Below, one piece after another: positions 6,535-10,257 of a stretch of DNA of 10,257 nt (position 1 is the first letter of the stretch; each line of letters begins with the position of its first letter). This DNA comes from Chloroflexota bacterium. Its GTDB lineage: Bacteria > Chloroflexota > Dehalococcoidia > Lucifugimonadales > JADFKI01. The DNA is taken from NCBI GenBank assembly GCA_009838595.1, contig VXRI01000194.1:1-10257 (forward strand), read 5' to 3'. Position numbers and translations under genes: made by a program. The notes beneath the pieces were generated by a model. The model had not been told where the DNA came from. It saw only the letters and a program-made list of their open reading frames with translations, and made no database searches.

Positions 6535-6583
6535 GGATGGGATTGCCGGACTGCCGATGCGAGTCCCGCAGACAATCCCATCC
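6535..6583. terminator. Hairpin between convergent genes, possible bidirectional terminator
   Basis: A perfect 11-bp inverted repeat, GGATGGGATTG (6535-6545) with CAATCCCATCC (6573-6583), encloses a second small stem, GGACT (6548-6552) with AGTCC (6562-6566). It lies 26 bp after the ABM-like stop and 28 bp after the selenoprotein stop on the other strand, so it suits termination in both directions. Neither side has a strong T tract, so an interspersed palindromic repeat is the alternative. Confidence 0.6.
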
Positions 6584-6611
6584 CCTAGATCCTGTTCATT
6601 CTGTTCAATTA

Positions 6612-7154
6612 CTATCCGCGAGCCAGCAAGATACGCAGCACTTCGGGCGCCGCCTGTATCGCGCGTTCGCGCAGCCGCTCTTCGTCGAGGCTGCCCAGCG
6701 GATGGGGCAGCACCACGAACGGGAAGTCAGGTATGCCGCCGATATTGGACATCGCTTTGCCGCTGGATATGAACGGCTCGGTGCAGATGACCGCTGTGGG
6801 GACACCACGCTTTTCGAGGGTAATTCCGTCGTGCATACTGCACGATGAGCAAGACCCTCAATCGCCCGACGAGGTAATCACCACGTCGCATTGCTCCACA
6901 AGCTCGTCGATGATGTGCTCCGGGCATGGGCGCGAAGCGTTCATCTTGTTCCGCGCCACAACCGACTTGAACTCATAGAGGTCTGCCAGCACTTCCTGTG
7001 TGAGCGCCAGTATTTCCTCGGAGTTAATCTTGCCATTCGCAAGCAATCCGATTACTTTGCCGTCAAGCGTGTCCGGCCGCTTCGCTACGACCGCGTCATC
7101 CGGTATCGCCTGGACGGTCGGGTCAAGAACTTGAACCCTTTCTGCAGTTACCAA
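6612..7154 (-). CDS. UGSC-family selenoprotein (in-frame TGA = Sec99)
   Basis: Two short same-frame ORFs read as one 180-codon gene if the single TGA at 6858-6860 is selenocysteine. The first half (1-98) ends V-V-I-T-S-S-G-D; after TGA come G-S-C-S-S-C, then H-D-G-I-T-L-E-K-R-G-V-P-T-A-V-I-C-T to residue 180, TAG at 6612-6614. U-G-S-C is the hallmark of the 'UGSC (seleno)protein' family known from environmental genomes; homologs can carry Cys instead. Residues 99-105 form U-x-x-C-x-x-C, a redox pattern shared with GrdB-type reductase subunits. A SECIS-like hairpin follows the TGA directly. The start is TTG 7152-7154 with AAGGAGG seven nt upstream. No signal peptide or membrane helix is visible, so it is likely cytosolic. 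It is the second gene of an operon, 72 bp after the WTDGLP-family gene. The substrate is unknown. A premature-stop pseudogene is the alternative, made unlikely by intact sequence on both sides. Confidence 0.9.
6816..6859 (-). promoter_or_regulatory. Bacterial SECIS-like element directing Sec insertion
   Basis: Read on the minus strand, the hairpin starts inside the TGA. The outer stem GAGGGT (6859-6854) pairs perfectly with ACCCTC (6821-6816), and the inner stem TCGTGC (6845-6840) pairs perfectly with GCACGA (6834-6829). An internal loop of 8 and 7 nt separates the stems. The apical loop is AGUAU, with G as its second base, 19 nt after the TGA. Known bacterial SECIS models require a hairpin right after UGA with a G in the first two loop bases about 16-37 nt downstream, which this satisfies. 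SelB would bind here. All 12 base pairs are Watson-Crick. Confidence 0.8.
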
Positions 7155-7161
7155 AGTCCTT

Positions 7162-7168
7162 CCTCCTT
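7162..7168 (-). promoter_or_regulatory. Ribosome binding site deciding the TTG start of the selenoprotein gene
   Basis: On the minus strand AAGGAGG (7168-7162) lies 7 nt before TTG 7154-7152. There is no ATG near the expected N-terminus, so this strong site fixes the start at TTG. Confidence 0.75.
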
Positions 7169-7226
7169 AATTCGGCTGCGTATTTGCAGCGCCTTACTAT
7201 CAGCGGCACTTTCAGCCAACATTTCA

Positions 7227-8258
7227 CTAAGGTAATTCAATCTGACGGCACACCGAGCGCGAATTCGACCCGCCTCCCCACAGGGGAATCACTTGCGAGA
7301 ATGCACCCGCGAAACCGCCGGCGACGAGTAGTGTAATGCTGTCCGGCGAGTCTGCCGTTGCCAGTGCTGCGTCCGCGTCCAAGCCGTCGGGTATTTCGCG
7401 TCCAGCGCGTTGCCACTCCGCAACCGTGCGCTGGGCTTTTTCGTGCAGGAAGCGCTTGACATCTCCTTTGCTCCAACCTGCAGCGCCTAAATAGCCAACA
7501 TGCTCAGGGCAAAGAACGACGACGAGTTCGCCTTGACCGTATCCTGCTGCGAACATGGCGTCTTGGAAACTCACGAGTATCGTTTCGGGCGTGTTGCCAG
7601 TATGATTTGGCACTTGCGTCGCGGACAGGCCGGCAAACAGTGTTATCGCGCTCGTGCCTGCTGCCAATCCGCGTTCTTCGTGCAACGACTCCCAAGGGCT
7701 GACCTGTTCCGCCTCCGCGATACACCAAGTATATTTGCCCGGATGTCCCAGAGTCGCCTTGTCTAGCACGCCAGGCAGCGCACCGGTCACATTGATGATT
7801 ACAAGGCGAATCGCGCGCCCGATGGTTGCGTTCGCGCGATTGCCGGGACCGAACACGCTGACGGACGAATTCATCGCGAGGTCGTCTGCGACTGGTCCGC
7901 TGACGACGGCGAGCACAGCGGCACCCATCGTGCTGACTGTTATCGCGTGCAGGTTGAATTGCGGCTCGCACAGCGCCTCGACCGCCGCCAACACGACCGG
8001 AAAATACTCCGGCAGACAGCCCGCCATCACGGTGTTAATCGCCACTTTCTCTACGGTAATAATCCGCCCTTTTGTCGGCTCAGCGCCCAAGATTTCCGAC
8101 GGTGAGCGGCCAACATAGTCGAGCATTTCGCCGACTTTCTCCGGCGTGGGCGGTACGATCGGCAGCCCATCAGTCCAGCCTACGCGAAAGTAATGCTCTA
8201 TGGCGTCGGACGCACTTTCAAACTCAAACAACTCCGATGTCAGTGATTGCGTACTCAA
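7227..8258 (-). CDS. 'WTDGLP' family protein of unknown function, partner of the UGSC selenoprotein
   Basis: This 343-residue protein has a recognisable but functionally unassigned family pattern. A short N-terminal helix leads to G-W-T-D-G-L-P-I-V-P-P-T (27-38), then T-V-E-K-V-A-I-N-T-V-M-A-G-C (68-81), P-E-Y-F-P-V-V-L-A-A-V-E-A, G-P-G-N-R-A-N-A-T-I-G-R-A, and later S-P-W-E-S-L-H-E-E-R-G. Conserved W28, D30, E70, N75, C81 and the Gly/Asn-rich GPGNRANA loop suggest an enzyme; the reaction is unknown. From memory, such genes often neighbour UGSC-family genes. No signal peptide is seen, so a cytosolic location is likely. TTG 8258 is preceded on the minus strand by GGAG at 8269-8266, spaced 7 nt. 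A strong promoter lies about 35 bp upstream. The downstream selenoprotein gene starts after a 72-bp gap with its own ribosome site, consistent with one transcript and a functional pair. Confidence 0.85.
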   Translation of the reverse strand: MSTQSLTSELFEFESASDAIEHYFRVGWTDGLPIVPPTPEKVGEMLDYVGRSPSEILGAEPTKGRIITVEKVAINTVMAGCLPEYFPVVLAAVEALCEPQFNLHAITVSTMGAAVLAVVSGPVADDLAMNSSVSVFGPGNRANATIGRAIRLVIINVTGALPGVLDKATLGHPGKYTWCIAEAEQVSPWESLHEERGLAAGTSAITLFAGLSATQVPNHTGNTPETILVSFQDAMFAAGYGQGELVVVLCPEHVGYLGAAGWSKGDVKRFLHEKAQRTVAEWQRAGREIPDGLDADAALATADSPDSITLLVAGGFAGAFSQVIPLWGGGSNSRSVCRQIELP

Positions 8259-8292
8259 GAATGTTCTCCATTAGCAAACTGGTATTGTGCCG

Positions 8293-8321
8293 ATTATATG
8301 CCTGTGTGCTCTCGCGGTCAA
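8293..8321 (-). promoter_or_regulatory. Strong sigma70-like promoter of the WTDGLP-UGSC operon
   Basis: On the minus strand, TTGACC (8321-8316; five of six) is followed after exactly 17 bp by a perfect TATAAT (8298-8293). Transcription would start near 8286, giving a leader of about 28 nt before TTG 8258 with its GGAG at 8269-8266. This is the best promoter in the window by consensus and spacing. Confidence 0.75.
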
Positions 8322-8351
8322 TCGCAGCGCCGCCTGTGTTCTTATGCCTGC

Positions 8352-8379
8352 TTGTCACACTGCGAATCTGACCTATATC
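8352..8379 (+). promoter_or_regulatory. Possible weak promoter for the gamma-glutamyltranspeptidase gene
   Basis: TTGTCA (8352-8357) is followed after 16 bp by TATATC (8374-8379), four of six. It would give a leader of about 130 nt before ATG 8518. It is the best candidate I found in the 259-bp divergent region 8259-8517 on this strand, but it is weak. Confidence 0.25.
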
Positions 8380-8500
8380 CAAATCGTCCTCTTTATCGGG
8401 AATTGGAACGAGAAAAACTGCCATTATCGCCAACCCCGTCAATGTGATAAAGTTACCAGCGACAACATAAAAACAACAGCAATGGTCAAATTCGCAATAC

Positions 8501-8507
8501 AAGGAGG
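8501..8507 (+). promoter_or_regulatory. Ribosome binding site deciding the GGT start
   Basis: AAGGAGG lies 10 nt before ATG 8518-8520. The open frame extends 77 codons further upstream to 8287, but that extension crosses the divergent promoter, has no family resemblance and no comparable ribosome site, so 8518 is the start. Confidence 0.75.
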
Positions 8508-8517
8508 ACGCGTAGAG

Positions 8518-10227
8518 ATGCAATCCCAATCCACAATCACCCGCGTAGTTAAAGAAGAAGCGCGCGCGCCGTCTGCGATGGTCGCTACGAAAGACCGCGA
8601 AGCAACGCGCGCAGGACTGCGGATGCTCGAGCAGGGCGGCAATGCTGTCGATGCCGCAGTCGCATCCTGTTTCGCCATCGGCGTCATCGAACCCGCATCC
8701 TCCGGCATCGGTGGTGGCGGATACTTGGTCTATCAGGTCGGCGAGCAGGGCGGCGTTATAGGTTTTCCAATGAAGGGACCGCTCGCCGCTACTCCTGATA
8801 TGTACGAACTCACCGGAGAGGCAGCGACCGGCTCATTCGGCTGGCCAGGAGTGGTCAACGACGAGAATATCGAAGGGTTCCGCGCCATCGCTACACCCGG
8901 CGCAGTTGCAGGACTTTGCGAAGCGCATCGTCGTTTCGGCAAGCTCCCCCTCAGTGAGGTGGTCGCTCCCGCCGTCAGTTTGGCGCGCGACGGGTTCATT
9001 CCTAACCTATTCGGGCTGAATCAGATAAGCACCATGGCAGGAATGCTGCTGCGCTACGACGAGCTGCGTCGCGTGCTGATGCCCGGCGGTAATGTGCCCA
9101 TGGGTGATGTTGTGGACAGAACAGCGCTCAAGCAGCCGGAACTCGCCGATGTTATCGAAGCGATAGGCAAGGGCGGCCCCAACGCATTCTACAAGGGTGA
9201 CATAGCGAAGGCGATCACTTCGGACATTCAGAACAACGGCGGCATATTGTCCGAAGAGGACATGGCAAATTACGAGCCTAAGATATGGGACGGCGGCTTG
9301 GAGTTCAAGTATCGTGGGCATACTGTCCGTGTTCCGCCATTCGCCTGCGCCGGCATCACGAGCGCGATGACGCTGAAACTGCTAGACGGCTTCGATCTGT
9401 CGTCGATGGAGCACAATTCAGCGGATATGCTGCATGCCTACATTTCCAGCGCTCGCCTAGCGTACGCGGATCGATTCCAATATCTCGCAGACCCCGCTTT
9501 CGCCGATGTGCCGTGGAACGGGCTAGTGTCTGACGAGTACACCGAGCTGCGCCGCTCTACGATTACGAATTCAATGAATGGCGCTGTCGAAGCGGGCAAT
9601 CCGTGGGTTCAGGAAGGCAGGGAGCCGATCAGCGTGCTGCCCGCCAGCCGTCCCGCCGAGGACAAGGGCACGACGCATCTGTGCGCTACGGACGGCGAGG
9701 GCAACGCGGTGTCTATCACAAACACGATAATGTCCGGCTTTGGCTCCGGCATCATCCCGAAGGGCACAGGCGTGATTATGAATAACGGAATGATGTGGTT
9801 CGACCCGGTGCCGGGACGCATTAATTCAATCGCGCCGGGCAGGTTGCCGCTGAATAATATGACGCCGGCGCTGGTGATGAACAAGGACGGCGTGCGAATG
9901 GCGGTCGGCGCATCAGGCGGTCGGCGCATCACGAATTGCGTAACGCAGCAGATTGTCAAGGTGATAGATTACAACATGGGCCCACAAGCGGCGATAGACT
10001 CGCCGCGCGTGGACTGCAGCACTCCACACACCAGCATCGACCCACGCCTTGATGCCGCGGTAGTCGCTGAACTCGAGCGGCGTGGACACGACATCCACTC
10101 CATCCCAGAAAGCTTCATAGCGTCCGGCTTCCCGACATTTGCCAGCCCCGTAGCCATCGTGCGCGGCGAAGATGGCACCCGTGCCGGCGTGGACACATTC
10201 CAGGCAGCTTATGCGGAAGGGCTGTAG
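8518..10227 (+). CDS. Gamma-glutamyltranspeptidase family protein (Ntn hydrolase)
   Basis: This 569-residue enzyme would cleave gamma-glutamyl bonds (glutathione, glutathione conjugates or gamma-glutamyl amides) or a related amide, after autocatalytic cleavage into two subunits. The family opening is clear: M-L-E-Q-G-G-N-A-V-D-A-A-V-A (36-49), then S-S-G-I-G-G-G-G-Y (61-69). The self-processing site is G-T-T-H-L-C with predicted nucleophile Thr385, followed by N-A-V-S-I-T-N-T, F-G-S-G, G-T-G-V-I-M-N-N, A-P-G-R-L-P-L and M-T-P-A-L-V, the usual small-subunit signature. It has G-A-S-G-G-R-R-I where classical enzymes have G-T-P-G-G. No signal peptide is visible from this start, whereas classical GGTs are periplasmic or secreted, so a cytosolic location or an acylase-like substrate is possible. 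Length is normal. It is divergent from the WTDGLP-UGSC operon; the last 30 bp of the window contain only a weak CGCAA/TTGCG stem. Confidence 0.92.
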   Translation: MQSQSTITRVVKEEARAPSAMVATKDREATRAGLRMLEQGGNAVDAAVASCFAIGVIEPASSGIGGGGYLVYQVGEQGGVIGFPMKGPLAATPDMYELTGEAATGSFGWPGVVNDENIEGFRAIATPGAVAGLCEAHRRFGKLPLSEVVAPAVSLARDGFIPNLFGLNQISTMAGMLLRYDELRRVLMPGGNVPMGDVVDRTALKQPELADVIEAIGKGGPNAFYKGDIAKAITSDIQNNGGILSEEDMANYEPKIWDGGLEFKYRGHTVRVPPFACAGITSAMTLKLLDGFDLSSMEHNSADMLHAYISSARLAYADRFQYLADPAFADVPWNGLVSDEYTELRRSTITNSMNGAVEAGNPWVQEGREPISVLPASRPAEDKGTTHLCATDGEGNAVSITNTIMSGFGSGIIPKGTGVIMNNGMMWFDPVPGRINSIAPGRLPLNNMTPALVMNKDGVRMAVGASGGRRITNCVTQQIVKVIDYNMGPQAAIDSPRVDCSTPHTSIDPRLDAAVVAELERRGHDIHSIPESFIASGFPTFASPVAIVRGEDGTRAGVDTFQAAYAEGL

Positions 10228-10257
10228 GTGTGGCGCAATTCTTGCGTAAGTGTATAG

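Noticed and set aside
6537..6848. Plus-strand ORFs (103 and 71 aa) across the selenoprotein region
   Set aside because: They overlap the UGSC gene and the convergent hairpin, have no family resemblance and are shadows of the minus-strand gene.
6858..6860. TGA as a simple nonsense mutation or frameshift making a pseudogene
   Set aside because: Frame is unchanged across the TGA, both halves look protein-like, the motif U-G-S-C is the known family signature and a SECIS-like hairpin follows. A substitution from a Cys codon cannot be formally excluded without homologs.
7504..8118. ORFs on both strands within the WTDGLP-family gene
   Set aside because: Arg/Ser-rich or low-complexity translations in alternate frames of a well-supported gene.
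1..10257. tRNA, rRNA, CRISPR arrays, transposase genes or attachment sites
   Set aside because: I looked for cloverleaf-like segments, regular direct repeats with spacers and integrase/transposase motifs and saw none; the repeats present are hairpin-type intergenic elements.

Overview
This window looks like chromosomal DNA of a moderately GC-rich bacterium. The best guess is Chloroflexota (SAR202 or Dehalococcoidia-like). That guess rests on style: an oligopeptide-binding lipoprotein with a long Ala/Pro-rich linker after the lipidated Cys, TTG starts behind good Shine-Dalgarno sites, and interspersed hairpin repeats of the 'cattccg...gaggaatct' type. No rRNA or other phylogenetic marker is present, so the assignment is tentative. 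TGA ends two ordinary genes here, so the standard code applies.

Layout. 1-188 (+) is the 3' end of a gene resembling the C-terminus of aldose-epimerase-like proteins. 189-419 is an AT-rich regulatory gap with overlapping inverted repeats and a sigma70-like promoter. 420-5281 (+) is a peptide/nickel-type ABC import block: a family 5 binding lipoprotein, a ~310 bp gap with nested hairpins and an interspersed inverted repeat, a DppB-type permease, a DppC-type permease 2 bp later, and a small four-helix membrane protein, closed by an intrinsic terminator at 5283-5315. No ATPase subunits are present. 5319-6119 (-) is an SDR-family NAD-dependent dehydrogenase resembling uronate dehydrogenases, divergent from a small ABM-like alpha/beta-barrel protein at 6221-6508 (+).

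The highlight is the minus-strand unit 8258-6612. A strong promoter (TTGACC, 17 bp, TATAAT) drives a 343-aa protein of a 'WTDGLP' family, followed by what a naive gene caller would split into two short ORFs. I read these as one 180-codon selenoprotein gene of the UGSC family. An in-frame TGA (6858-6860) encodes Sec99 in a U-G-S-C-S-S-C motif and is followed at once by a two-tier hairpin (6816-6859) that fits the bacterial SECIS model.

The window ends with a gamma-glutamyltranspeptidase-family gene (8518-10227, +), divergent from the selenoprotein operon. How the genes work together is only partly visible. The transporter block is one functional unit. The WTDGLP and UGSC genes form a second unit whose UxxCxxC motif suggests selenol/thiol redox or reductive-cleavage chemistry on an unknown substrate. 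GGT and the dehydrogenase suggest use of amino-acid or peptide conjugates and sugar acids, but no pathway is complete here.
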